A stretch of DNA of 64,000 bases from assembly GCF_029051685.1 (NCBI RefSeq), contig NZ_JAACFT010000016.1, forward strand, positions 124,001-188,000, written 5' to 3'. Position 1 is the stretch's first letter; each line of letters opens with the position of its first letter. This document shows, in pieces, positions 1-8,686 of the stretch. The DNA comes from Bradyrhizobium sp. CSA207 (GTDB lineage: Bacteria > Pseudomonadota > Alphaproteobacteria > Rhizobiales > Xanthobacteraceae). A program made the position numbers and the translations under genes. The notes below the pieces were generated by a model. The model searched no databases. It saw only the letters and a program-made list of their open reading frames with translations, and had not been told where the DNA came from.

Positions 1-990
1 GCGATTTCGGATGCTGCGCCGTCGATCCCCGGCCTGGTCTGGGCGTTCCGGCTGCACGGCGACGGCAGCGCCGAGGCACTGCCGATCGACCAGCCGATCG
101 AGTTCAGCCATGACGGCCGGCTCTGGCTGCATTTCAACCTGACCGACGCGCGCGTGCGGCCCTGGATCGCGGCCTCGCATCTGCCGCCGCTCGCGCGCGA
201 GCTCTTGCTGTCCAACGATACCTTCCAGCAGCTTCACGTCATCGACCATTGCGTCTATGGCGTGTTCTCCGACCTCGTGCGCGACATCGACCGCGCGACG
301 GAGGAAACCGCGTTCCTGCGCTTTGCCATGACCGAGCATCTCCTGGTCAGCGGCCGTCATCAGGCCTTGTGCTCGGCGGACGCGACGCGCAGGGTGCTCG
401 AAGGCGGCTACCGCGTCGACAATGTCGCCCATCTCCTGGAGAAGATCGTCGACGAGGTCGCCGACACCCTGGACCGGATGGCCGACAAGCTCGGGCAGGA
501 GATCGACGACATCGAGGAGCGAATTCTCGCCGATGTGGCAAAGCCCGAAATGCGCCGCACGCTTGGCCGGCTGCGCCGGACCTGCGTCAGGCTGCATCGT
601 CAGCTGACCGGATTGCGGGTGCTGTTTCACCGCCTCGACCAGAAGAACACCGATCACCTCTCGCCGGCCTTGCGGATCCACGCCGGCAAGCTCGCGCAGC
701 GGCTCGACGGGCTCGATCACGACATTGTCGAGCTGCGGGAACGCAGCCGATTGCTCGAGGAGGAGCTGCGCTTCAAGAACGAGGAGGAGAGCAATCGCCA
801 CCTCCATACGCTCTCGATCGTGACGACGCTCTTGCTGCCGCCGACGCTGATCACCGGCATCTTCGGAATGAACACCAAGGGCCTGCCGCTCACCGATGTC
901 GAGACCGGATTCCTCTGGGCCGCCGGCCTGATGGCGAGCTCGGTTGGCCTCGCCTACCTGTTCATGCGGCGCACGGGCATCTTCAAATAG
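1..990 (+). CDS. ZntB/CorA-type divalent metal transporter, 5' end missing
   Basis: The frame is open from the first base of the window, so the N-terminus lies upstream; 329 residues are visible. The family forms pentameric inner-membrane channels for Mg2+, Co2+ or Zn2+. What I see is a long charged, helical cytoplasmic part with coiled-coil character, then two C-terminal membrane segments. The family signature GMN is at 865-873, in the context FGMNTKGLP, at the end of the first membrane segment. The KGLP continuation is more like ZntB than classical CorA. The next gene starts 22 bases downstream on the same strand. The family call is firm; the metal transported is not known from sequence. 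Confidence 0.88.
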   Translation, partial: AISDAAPSIPGLVWAFRLHGDGSAEALPIDQPIEFSHDGRLWLHFNLTDARVRPWIAASHLPPLARELLLSNDTFQQLHVIDHCVYGVFSDLVRDIDRATEETAFLRFAMTEHLLVSGRHQALCSADATRRVLEGGYRVDNVAHLLEKIVDEVADTLDRMADKLGQEIDDIEERILADVAKPEMRRTLGRLRRTCVRLHRQLTGLRVLFHRLDQKNTDHLSPALRIHAGKLAQRLDGLDHDIVELRERSRLLEEELRFKNEEESNRHLHTLSIVTTLLLPPTLITGIFGMNTKGLPLTDVETGFLWAAGLMASSVGLAYLFMRRTGIFK

Positions 991-1012
991 CGCACGCCAG
1001 CCGGTATCAGCC

Positions 1013-2416
1013 GTGAGCGGGACTGCCCAGAGATCTCCGTTGCGAAGTTCGCTCGCAGCAGCGCTGGCCTGTACGCTGGCGAGCAGCAGTGCGCTCGCCG
1101 GCGCCAAGGACGAAAGCGCGGCCGAATGGCTGGCGCCAAAATGGTTCAACGCGTGGCATGACGGGCTCGCGGGCAAAGGCCTGAACTTCGGCGCCACCTA
1201 CATCGCCGACAACATCGGCAATGTGTCGGGCGGTGTCGCTCGCGGCGCCATGCATTTCGGCCGCCTCGATCTCTCGGTTGACGCCGATCTCGACAAGCTG
1301 TCCGGCTGGACCGGTGGCCGTTTCTACGCCAATGCCTTCGTCATCTACGGTCGCGGGCTCTCCCGCAACTACGTCCACAATCTCGCGACCATTAGCGAGA
1401 TCGAGGCGCTGCCGGATCAGCGGCTCTACAACGCCTATTTCGAGCAGAGCTTCTTTGGCGACAGGCTGAATATCAGGGCCGGTCAGCAGGCAGCGGATGT
1501 CGAGTTCTTCGACAGCCAGACCGATGATCTCTTTATCAACGGCACGTTTGGCTGGCCCGCCATCAAGGCCTCGAACTTGCCGGCCGGCGGGCCGGCACCG
1601 CCGATCGCGGTACCCGGCATCCGCGTCAAGGCGGCGTTGACGGACCAGATCACCGCCTACGGCGCGGTGTTCAATGGCGATCCGTCGGGACCGGGCGAGG
1701 CCGATCCGCAACTGCGCGACCATCACGGTCTCGCATTCCGCGTCAATGATCCGCCGTGGGTGATCGGGCAGGTCCGGTTCAATTACGACATCGATATTGG
1801 CGGACGCCCGCTCGCCGGCAATTTCACGCCCGGCGCCTGGAAGCATTATGGCGCGTTCGACAGCCAGCGCTTCACGGCGGAGGGCACGTCGATCGCCGAT
1901 CCCGGCGGGTCCGGAATTCCGGCAAAGCTTCGCCGCAATTACGGGATCTTTGCGGTCATCGAGCAGGTGCTCTACCGTCCGCCATCGGTGACGGAAAACA
2001 GCACCTCGGCCTCGCTGCCGGGCGTCACTGCCTTCGCCCGCATCGCCTACAGCCCGCCGGACCGCAACCTGATCGACCTCTATCTGGACGGCGGCATCGG
2101 CTTTGTCGGCTTTGTCCCGGGACGTCCGCTCGACCGCTTCGGCGTGGCGGCGGCCTACATGCGGATATCGAACACCGCGCGTCATCTCGATGTCGACTCC
2201 CAGTTTTTCACCGGCGTCCAGAGCCCGGTGCGAAGCAACGAGACCCTGATCGAGATGATCTACGAGGCGCACATCAAGCCGGGCTGGCTGGTGGCGCCGT
2301 ACTTCCAGTATGTGTTCCATCCTTCGGGCGGCATCCCGAACCCGAACGATGCCACTGGCACATCGCGCATCGGTGACGCCGCAGTGTTCGGCGTCACCAG
2401 CACGATCAGGTATTAG
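1013..2416 (+). CDS. OprB-like carbohydrate-selective porin
   Basis: Outer-membrane beta-barrel protein of 467 residues, similar in pattern to OprB-type porins: N-terminal KWFNAWHDGLAGKGLNFG, alternating aromatic strands, and a C-terminal residue run ending in STIRY with a terminal aromatic as expected for Omp assembly. I chose the GTG at 1013 because it gives a normal signal peptide (RSSLAAALACTL core, cleavage likely after ALA near residue 28). The open frame reaches further upstream to 944, but that would overlap the metal transporter and bury the signal peptide. Likely role is passive uptake of sugars or other small solutes; the substrate is not evident. An MFS carrier gene converges on it six bases downstream. 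Confidence 0.82.
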   Translation: MSGTAQRSPLRSSLAAALACTLASSSALAGAKDESAAEWLAPKWFNAWHDGLAGKGLNFGATYIADNIGNVSGGVARGAMHFGRLDLSVDADLDKLSGWTGGRFYANAFVIYGRGLSRNYVHNLATISEIEALPDQRLYNAYFEQSFFGDRLNIRAGQQAADVEFFDSQTDDLFINGTFGWPAIKASNLPAGGPAPPIAVPGIRVKAALTDQITAYGAVFNGDPSGPGEADPQLRDHHGLAFRVNDPPWVIGQVRFNYDIDIGGRPLAGNFTPGAWKHYGAFDSQRFTAEGTSIADPGGSGIPAKLRRNYGIFAVIEQVLYRPPSVTENSTSASLPGVTAFARIAYSPPDRNLIDLYLDGGIGFVGFVPGRPLDRFGVAAAYMRISNTARHLDVDSQFFTGVQSPVRSNETLIEMIYEAHIKPGWLVAPYFQYVFHPSGGIPNPNDATGTSRIGDAAVFGVTSTIRY

Positions 2417-2422
2417 GCCGGC

Positions 2423-3712
2423 TCACGCTGTCGCCGGCTGTAGTTTCGGCTGCCGCGACAGCGCCAGCACGATCAGCGAGGCGAACACGCAGAGCGCACC
2501 GGCAATGAAGAAGGCGGGCAGGTAGCTCTGCAGCAGCGTGCGCGACAGGCCCGCACCGAACGCGGCGGTGCCGGCGCCGAGCTGGTGGCCGGCAAAGATC
2601 CAGCCGAACACCAGATTGGCGCGCTCGGGGCCGAATTTCTGCGCAGTGAGGCGCACGGTCGGTGGCACCGTGGCGATCCAGTCGAGCCCGTAGAACATCG
2701 CGAAGATCGACAGGCCGTAGAACGAGAAATCGCTGAAGGGGAGGAAGATCAGCGAGAGCCCGCGCAGGCCGTAGTACCAGAACAGCAGCCAGCGATTGTC
2801 GTAGCGGTCCGACAGCCAGCCCGACATGATGGTGCCAAAGAAGTCGAAGATGCCCATTGCAGCCAGCAGGCTCGCGGCCTGCACCTGCGGGATGCCGAAA
2901 TCGAGACACATCGGAATCAGGTGCACCTGGACGAGACCGTTGGTCGAGGCGCCGCAGACGAAGAAGGTCGCAAACAGGATCCAGAATGCGCTCGACTTGG
3001 AGGCGTCGCGCAGCGTGCCGAGCGCCACGGCCGTGATCGAGCCGTGGCTGACAGGCGGGGCGGGCAGGGGCTCGGTGCCCTCGTCGCCGAACGGACGCAG
3101 GCCCAGATCGCTCGGGCGGTCGCGCATCATGAGCAGCACCGCCAGCGCGGAGACGCCGAGCATGATGCAGACAAAGCCGAGCGCGAGGCGCCAGCCGAAG
3201 CGTTCGGTAAGGCTTGCGAGCAGTGGCAGGAACACCAGCTGGCCGGTGGCGACGCTCGCGGTCATGATGCCGACCACGAGGCCGCGGCGCGCGGCGAACC
3301 AGCGCGTGGCGATGGTTGCGCCAAGAACCAGCGCGGTCATGCCGGTGCCGATCCCGATCACGACGCCCCACAGCGCCACCAGCTGCCAGACCTCGGTCAT
3401 GCCGAGCGAGGCGACCAGCGCCGAGACGACGATCAGCTGTGCGGTCAGCGTGACGTTACGCAGGCCGTAGCGATTGAGCAGTGCTGCGGCGAACGGCGCC
3501 ATCAGCCCGAACAGGATGAAGCGGATCGACAGCGCGGAGGAGATCTCGGCCGTGCTCCAGCCGAACTCCTTCTGAAGGGGAACGATGAACACGCCGGGCG
3601 CGCCGACCGTGCCGGCGCTGATCAGCGCAGCGAAGAAGGTCACGCCGACCATCACCCAGCCGTAGTGGATATTGTGGCGGCCGAGTGATGCCGCGAGCCA
3701 GTTCGAGATCAT
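2423..3712 (-). CDS. MFS transporter, monocarboxylate/oxalate-formate type
   Basis: A 429-residue integral membrane protein with about twelve predicted helices and a central hydrophilic loop around residues 195-225. The start MISNWLAASLGRHNIHYGW and the sequence PLQKEFGWSTAEISSALS resemble the oxalate/formate antiporter and monocarboxylate branch of the major facilitator superfamily, which moves organic acids across the inner membrane. The substrate cannot be read from the sequence. It runs towards the porin gene and away from the thiolase gene, which lies 119 bases beyond its start and is on the same strand. Nothing unusual in length or composition. Confidence 0.85.
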   Translation of the reverse strand: MISNWLAASLGRHNIHYGWVMVGVTFFAALISAGTVGAPGVFIVPLQKEFGWSTAEISSALSIRFILFGLMAPFAAALLNRYGLRNVTLTAQLIVVSALVASLGMTEVWQLVALWGVVIGIGTGMTALVLGATIATRWFAARRGLVVGIMTASVATGQLVFLPLLASLTERFGWRLALGFVCIMLGVSALAVLLMMRDRPSDLGLRPFGDEGTEPLPAPPVSHGSITAVALGTLRDASKSSAFWILFATFFVCGASTNGLVQVHLIPMCLDFGIPQVQAASLLAAMGIFDFFGTIMSGWLSDRYDNRWLLFWYYGLRGLSLIFLPFSDFSFYGLSIFAMFYGLDWIATVPPTVRLTAQKFGPERANLVFGWIFAGHQLGAGTAAFGAGLSRTLLQSYLPAFFIAGALCVFASLIVLALSRQPKLQPATA

Positions 3713-3831
3713 TGGGCCTCAATGTTGATGGGCAGGCTTTTGGGAGGCCTGCGCGAGCTTGCAGAATGGCACGAGAGTCGTGTGTCGGAAATGACAGGGT
3801 TCCCTCATTTTCGGACTTTCACGTCAGCAGG

Positions 3832-5022
3832 TCAGACGCGCTCCACGGCGATCGCGGTGGCTTCGCCGCCGCCGATGCAGAGCGCCGCGACGCCGCGCTT
3901 GAGGTTCTGCGCCTCCAGCGCATGCAGCAGCGTCACGATCAGCCGCGCGCCGGTGGCACCGATGGGATGGCCAAGCGCGCAGGCGCCGCCATTGATGTTG
4001 AGCCTGTCGCGGGGAATGCCGAGATCGCGCTGCGCCGCCATCGCCACCACGGCGAAGGCCTCGTTGATCTCGAACAGGTCGACGTCGCCGGCACTCCAGC
4101 CGACCTTGTCCAGCAGCTTGCGGATCGCCGGGATCGGCGCAGTGGTGAACCATTGCGGCTCCTGGCTGTGGGTGGCGTGGCCCTTGATCACCGCTAGCGT
4201 CGGCAGGCCGTCGCGATCGGCGAGCGATCGCTTCGTCAGCACCAGCGCCGCGGCACCGTCGGCGTTGGCGGAGGAGGCCGCCGGCGTGATGGTGCCGTTG
4301 GCGCGGAACGCCGCCTTCAGCCCGGGGATCTTTGCAGGGTCGACCTTCAGCGGATGCTCGTCATTGGCGACGACGCGCGGGCCGGCTTTCTCGGTGAGGG
4401 TGAGCGGCGCAATCTCGGCCTTGAACGCGCCGCCTTCGACGGCCTTGCGGGCACGGCTCAGCGTCTCCATTGCATAGGCGTCCTGATCCGTGCGCGTGAA
4501 CTGATAGGCCTCGGCGGTGGCTTCGCCGAAATCGCCCATGGAGCGGCCAGTCTCGTAGGCGTCCTCCAGCCCGTCCATCATCATGTGGTCGATGATGCGG
4601 TCATGGCCGGCGCGATAGCCGCTGCGCGCCTTTGCCAGGAGATATGGCGCGTTGCTCATGCTCTCCATGCCGCCGGACACCACGATGTCGGCCGAACCGG
4701 CACGGATGATGTCGTGCGCCAGCATCGTCGCCTTCATGCCGGAGCCGCAGACCTTGTTGACGGTGGTCGCGCCGGTGGCGTCGGGAAGCCCAGCCGCGCG
4801 CGCTGCCTGCCGCGCCGGGGCCTGGCCTTGGCCGGCCGGCAGCACGCAGCCCATGAAGACCTCGTCGATCTTCTCGGGCGCCAGTCTTGCACGCTCCAGC
4901 GCCGCGCCGATCACGTGCGAGCCGAGCTTGTGCGCGGCCAGCGGCGACAGCTCGCCCATGAAGCGGCCGAGCGGGGTGCGGGCGGCGGAGACGATAACGA
5001 CGGGATCGGCGGCTTCGGCCAT
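3832..5022 (-). CDS. acetyl-CoA C-acetyltransferase (thiolase)
   Basis: Thiolase of 396 residues, the usual length for the family. It joins or cleaves acyl-CoA and acetyl-CoA in the cytoplasm. All catalytic elements are visible: the nucleophilic cysteine Cys92 in NKVCGSGMKA, the histidine in NGGACALGHPIGATG near residue 352, and the second cysteine in CIGGGEA near residue 381. The frame is open further upstream, but the ATG at 5022 gives the normal MAEAADPVVIVSAARTP start and has AGGGAG ahead of it. The preceding gene on the same strand is an enoyl-CoA hydratase, separated by a 337-base spacer with a repeat, so both probably belong to acyl-CoA breakdown without being tightly coupled. Confidence 0.93.
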   Translation of the reverse strand: MAEAADPVVIVSAARTPLGRFMGELSPLAAHKLGSHVIGAALERARLAPEKIDEVFMGCVLPAGQGQAPARQAARAAGLPDATGATTVNKVCGSGMKATMLAHDIIRAGSADIVVSGGMESMSNAPYLLAKARSGYRAGHDRIIDHMMMDGLEDAYETGRSMGDFGEATAEAYQFTRTDQDAYAMETLSRARKAVEGGAFKAEIAPLTLTEKAGPRVVANDEHPLKVDPAKIPGLKAAFRANGTITPAASSANADGAAALVLTKRSLADRDGLPTLAVIKGHATHSQEPQWFTTAPIPAIRKLLDKVGWSAGDVDLFEINEAFAVVAMAAQRDLGIPRDRLNINGGACALGHPIGATGARLIVTLLHALEAQNLKRGVAALCIGGGEATAIAVERV

Positions 5023-5159
5023 GGCGGGGCTCCCTAGCGGATGACGTGTAAGATTATAATCATCATATGATGCGGCGCAAAAAATGCAACCGCGCCCGGC
5101 ATGAGAAATTGTCGTGATTTGGATGAGGTTTGTTGATTGCGAGCTGTAGTGCTTCAGCA

Positions 5160-5310
5160 GCGTCGTCCCGGACAAGCGCGCCTTGAGCGCATGCCGATCC
5201 GGGACCCATACCCACAGGGAGAAGTTTGGCGAAGATTTGTGGTGACGAGTTCGTGCCGAAATTTCTTCCTGTGGTAATGAGTCCTGGCTTTCGCCAGGAC
5301 GACGCCGAGG
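5160..5310. repeat. dispersed palindromic repeat in the 5023-5359 spacer
   Basis: The 337-base spacer holds no convincing gene. Its ends CGTCGTCCCGGACAAGCG and CTGGCTTTCGCCAGGACGAC show inverted structure (CGTC...GACG, CCTGG/CCAGG) typical of dispersed intergenic elements of bradyrhizobia. The AT-rich part 5040-5110 probably holds the thiolase promoter, which is on the minus strand. Confidence 0.6.
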
Positions 5311-5359
5311 AGGCGGTTGGCAGCGGCGCAGAACGGCCCCACTGTGTCGACTGGCAACC

Positions 5360-6130
5360 CTACCGCTTCCGATCCACAAACGCCTGCATCAACCGTGTCG
5401 GCTCGTCCGTCAGAAACGACTCGCCGAATACCTTGACGCTGAGATTCACCGACTCCGTCAGCGGCAGCTCCTCCCACTGGCGCAGCAGCGCCTTCTGCGA
5501 CCGCAGCGCCTCGGGACCGCATTCGAGCAGCGCCGTCACAAGGTGCTCGACAGCCGCATCCAGCCCGCCTTCCGGCGCGATCTTGTCGACCAGTCCCCAG
5601 GCCAGCGCCGTCGGCGCGTCGATGTTTTCCGCCGTCATCACCAGCCAGCGCGCGCGCGCCCAGCCGATCAGGCGCGGCAACAGTGCGGCGTGGATCACCG
5701 AGGGGATACCGACGCGCACCTCCGGCATGCCGAAATGCGCATCATGCGCGGCAATCCGGAAATCGCAGGCCGCGGCCACTTCGAGCCCGCCGCCGAGGCA
5801 CCAGCCCGGCATGCGCGCGATCATCGGGGCAGGGAAGGCGCGAACGGCTTCGCAGAGATCGCGCAACCGGCTGATGAAGGCTTCGGCTGATTTCTGATCG
5901 AGCTTCGCCATCTCCTTGATGTCGGCGCCGCCGATCATGCCTTTCTCGCTCTGGCCGCGCAGCACCACGACGCGAATGCCGCGGTCGGTGGCGAGCTGCT
6001 GCAGGCCTTCGCGCACCGCGTCGGTTACGGGGGAGCCGAGGATATTGAGCGAACCCGCATTGCAGATCGTGACATGAACGACGCCGCGCGCATCGCGCAT
6101 CGCGCCGCAGTGGTGATTGAGCATTTCCAT
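5360..6130 (-). CDS. enoyl-CoA hydratase/isomerase family protein
   Basis: Crotonase-fold protein of 256 residues. The family binds acyl-CoA and stabilises an enolate with an oxyanion hole. The hole elements are visible as GGADIKEM near residues 67-74 and the glycine-rich GWCLGGGLEVAAACD near 110-124; MPEVRVGIPSV follows. The usual acidic catalytic positions are not all obvious, so the exact reaction (hydratase, isomerase or hydrolase) is open. Start at 6130; an alternative in-frame ATG is at 6124. Divergent from a PaaI-type thioesterase gene across 155 bases, and same strand as the thiolase gene. Confidence 0.85.
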   Translation of the reverse strand: MEMLNHHCGAMRDARGVVHVTICNAGSLNILGSPVTDAVREGLQQLATDRGIRVVVLRGQSEKGMIGGADIKEMAKLDQKSAEAFISRLRDLCEAVRAFPAPMIARMPGWCLGGGLEVAAACDFRIAAHDAHFGMPEVRVGIPSVIHAALLPRLIGWARARWLVMTAENIDAPTALAWGLVDKIAPEGGLDAAVEHLVTALLECGPEALRSQKALLRQWEELPLTESVNLSVKVFGESFLTDEPTRLMQAFVDRKR

Positions 6131-6285
6131 GATGAGATCTCGAAGTTTGGTGGACGCGCGCGGCGGTGCGCCGGTCGCGGTTACTTCCGGGCCGAAACGC
6201 TGGGCTTGTCAAGCAGGCGGGGAGACGGAGTTGCCTGCGCAAAGTTCGCGGCATAGTATGATCTAGAACATTTAAAGAGGCTGAT

Positions 6286-6819
6286 ATGATCGACATCGAT
6301 CAAGGCGAACTGTTTTCGCCGGCGCGGCGCCGCCAGCGTGTGGTGGATTGGCAGGCGCCAGCGCCGGTCGCGAAAGCCGCGATGGGGCTTTCCGGCATGG
6401 ACGCCATGCTCGGGATCCGCGACGGCCGCCTGCCGCCTCCGCCCTTCGCAAAGCTGATTGGCCTTGTCATGGCCGTGGTCGAGCCGGGGCGGATCGTCAT
6501 GGAACTGGAGCCGCGAGAGGACCTCGAAAATACCATCGGCCTCCTGCACGGGGCGACCGCTGCCGCGTTGCTCGATACCGCCATGGGGTGCGCGATCTCG
6601 ACCAGGCAGGAGGCGGGGCAGGGATCCGTCACGCTCGATCTGAAGCTGACCTACCTTCGTCCGCTCTCGGTCCGCTCCGGCATGATCTCCGCCGAAGGCA
6701 AGGTGATCAAGCTGGGACGCCAGACCAGCTACTGCGAGGGCTTCGTCCGCGACGGCAAGGGCGCGCTCGCGGTCCATGCAACTGCAACCTTTTCCATGAT
6801 CGGCAACAGCTTAACGTGA
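6286..6819 (+). CDS. PaaI-family acyl-CoA thioesterase (hotdog fold)
   Basis: A 177-residue single hotdog-domain protein. The core LLHGATAAALLDTAMGCAIS around residues 87-105 is the helix and active-site segment of PaaI-type thioesterases, with the glycine and aspartate at the expected places, followed by VTLDLKLTYLRP. About 45 N-terminal residues precede the domain. It probably hydrolyses aryl- or acyl-CoA thioesters in the cytoplasm. An AAAGAGG ribosome site lies just upstream of the ATG. A TetR regulator follows after 64 bases on the same strand and an enoyl-CoA hydratase gene is divergent upstream. Confidence 0.85.
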   Translation: MIDIDQGELFSPARRRQRVVDWQAPAPVAKAAMGLSGMDAMLGIRDGRLPPPPFAKLIGLVMAVVEPGRIVMELEPREDLENTIGLLHGATAAALLDTAMGCAISTRQEAGQGSVTLDLKLTYLRPLSVRSGMISAEGKVIKLGRQTSYCEGFVRDGKGALAVHATATFSMIGNSLT

Positions 6820-6883
6820 ATTAATGCACCCATTTCAGCATTTGCGTGTTATGAGATGACCTCCGACATCCAATGAGCACCAC

Positions 6884-7507
6884 ATGCGCTACTCCCGGGA
6901 ACACAAGCAGGAAACCCACGACCGCATCGTGAAGAAAGCCTCGGTGCGGCTGCGCGAAAAGGGTGCCCATGGCATCGGCGTCGCCGACCTCATGAAGGAG
7001 GCAGGCCTGACCCATGGCGGCTTCTACGCGCATTTCGATTCCCGCGAGGCGCTGGTGATTGAGGCTTTTGCCTACGCCATGGACCGCTCGATGGAGCATT
7101 GGCGCAAGCAGTCCGATCAGGTCGCCCCCGAGAAGCAGCTCAGCCAGATCGTCGAGACCTATCTCTCGGCGTTGCACCGCGACAATCCCGGCCACGGCTG
7201 CTCGATTCCGGCGCTGGGCGCGGAGATCGCCCGCGAGAGCCCGAAGACGCGCAAGGCGTTTGCCGGCAAGCTCGACGAGATGATCGAGACGATGGCGGAC
7301 TGCATTCCCGGCCAGCCGCGCAAGGCCGCGCGCAAGCAGGCGATCGCGACGCTCGCGACCATGGCCGGCACCATGCTGCTGGCGCGCATAGCCGGCACCA
7401 GCGAACTGTCGGATGAGGTGTTGAAGGCCGGCAAGGATAGCGCACTCGACGGCGCGCGCCGCGAGCCGACGAAACCGGCGAAGAAGCCGCGCGAGAAGCA
7501 GAACTAG
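6884..7507 (+). CDS. TetR/AcrR family transcriptional regulator
   Basis: A 207-residue protein with an N-terminal helix-turn-helix of TetR type: HDRIVKKASVRLREKGAHG, then VADLMKEAGLTHGGFYAHF with the recognition-helix pattern GFYAHF. The C-terminal part is the ligand-binding and dimer domain, containing the GCSIPALGAEIAR segment found in a common TetR subgroup. The last 20 residues are rich in lysine and proline. It likely represses nearby genes, perhaps the thioesterase or acyl-CoA genes upstream, but I found no clear operator. The AT-rich stretch at 6815-6870 probably carries its promoter. Confidence 0.88.
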   Translation: MRYSREHKQETHDRIVKKASVRLREKGAHGIGVADLMKEAGLTHGGFYAHFDSREALVIEAFAYAMDRSMEHWRKQSDQVAPEKQLSQIVETYLSALHRDNPGHGCSIPALGAEIARESPKTRKAFAGKLDEMIETMADCIPGQPRKAARKQAIATLATMAGTMLLARIAGTSELSDEVLKAGKDSALDGARREPTKPAKKPREKQN

Positions 7508-7518
7508 GCGGAGATGCC

Positions 7519-7677
7519 GTAGGGTGGGTTAGCCCCGCGGCTGCGCGGAGCGCAGTCCGCTGGCGTAACCCACCATCTAGTCCCTACGATCTCGTCTCTT
7601 GCTGTGGCGTGGTGGATTACGCCTTGCGCTGTGGTTGTTGAGCCACGGTTCATTGGGGTCGGCTAATCCACCCTACA
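7519..7677. repeat. dispersed repeat with GTAGGGTGGGTTAG / CTAATCCACCCTAC ends
   Basis: The ends are near-inverted copies (GTAGGGTGGGTTAG and CTAATCCACCCTAC) and internal GGCGTAACCCACC and GGTGGATTACGCC halves form a second inverted pair. A related element is at 51856-51962. It fills the whole spacer between the TetR gene and the convergent LysR gene. Confidence 0.7.
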
Positions 7678-7679
7678 AC

Positions 7680-8588
7680 TCACCGCCCCGCGAACAACGC
7701 CCGCTCGCGCTCCACGATCTCGCTGATGTAATCGGCCACCGCGCGGATCCGTGCGAGGTCCTTGCTGTCGGCGTGCATCAGCATCCAGAAGGTGCGGGTG
7801 ATCGAGACGTCTTCCGGCAGCACCGGCACGAGCTGCGGATAGTCGCTCGCCATGAAGTGCGGCAGCACGGCGATGCCGAACCCGGCGAGGGTGGCGTTGA
7901 GCTGCGCGATCAGATTGGCGCTGCGGAGGCGCGCCGAAATCCGGGGCGAGACCTGCGGCAGATAATCAAGCTCAGGCGTGAACAGCAGTTCCTCGATGTA
8001 GCCGACGAAGCGGTGCTGCGGCAGGATTTCGCGTGAGGTGATGGCCGGGAAGCGCTCGAGATAGGCGGGCGCGGCATAGAGCCCGAGCCGGTAGTCGAGC
8101 AGCTTGCGGCCGACGATCCGGCCTTCCTTCGGCATGGTCAGGCTGATGGCGATGTCGGCCTCGCGCTTGGAGAGGCTGAACAGCCGGGCGGTGGCCACCA
8201 GCTGCAAATCGAGATCGGGATACCGGTCCGCGAACGGCGCCAGCCGCGGCGCCAGAAAGGCGGTGCCGAAGCCATCCGGTGCGCCGATCCGCACCGTGCC
8301 CGTCAGCCGCGCCACCGAGCCGCCGACCTGCTCCTGGTTGGCGACGATGGTCGATTCCATGGTTTCCGCGCTGTCGGCGACGCGCTGGCCGGATTCGGTG
8401 AGGAGGTAGCCGGTCTTGCGCCGGTCAAACAGTTTTGCCGAGAGGTGCTTTTCAAGCCGATCGACGCGCCGGATCACGGTCGCGTGGTCAACGCCGAGAT
8501 GCTTTGCCGCAGCCGAGACCGAGCCGCCCCGCACGATGGCCAGCACGAAGCGAAAGTCGTCCCAGTCGATGCTACCTTGATCCAGCAT
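7680..8588 (-). CDS. LysR-family transcriptional regulator, divergent from mmsA
   Basis: A 302-residue LysR-type regulator. The N-terminal winged helix reads DDFRFVLAIVRGGSVSAAAKHLGVDHATVIRRVDRLEKHL, followed by a periplasmic-binding-like effector domain. I chose the ATG at 8588 (MLDQGSIDWDDF), since the further upstream start at 8657 would run through the likely operator. It is transcribed away from the valine operon starting with mmsA, with 98 bases between the two starts, so it very likely controls that operon and itself. The effector is unknown; a valine breakdown intermediate is a reasonable guess. Confidence 0.88.
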   Translation of the reverse strand: MLDQGSIDWDDFRFVLAIVRGGSVSAAAKHLGVDHATVIRRVDRLEKHLSAKLFDRRKTGYLLTESGQRVADSAETMESTIVANQEQVGGSVARLTGTVRIGAPDGFGTAFLAPRLAPFADRYPDLDLQLVATARLFSLSKREADIAISLTMPKEGRIVGRKLLDYRLGLYAAPAYLERFPAITSREILPQHRFVGYIEELLFTPELDYLPQVSPRISARLRSANLIAQLNATLAGFGIAVLPHFMASDYPQLVPVLPEDVSITRTFWMLMHADSKDLARIRAVADYISEIVERERALFAGR

Positions 8589-8622
8589 TTTCGCACATCT
8601 AAGGTGCAATATATCAGACTTG

Positions 8623-8651
8623 AATCCTATAAAATGCAGGTCGATAGGATT
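8623..8651. promoter_or_regulatory. inverted repeat, candidate LysR operator
   Basis: Perfect 8-bp inverted repeat AATCCTAT ... ATAGGATT with a 13-base spacer, lying between the divergent LysR gene and mmsA. Position and architecture fit a LysR-type site of the T-N11-A class. Function is inferred. Confidence 0.6.
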
Positions 8652-8686
8652 TGTCAAAGCGGATCAGGCCTCAAGGAGATCATTCC

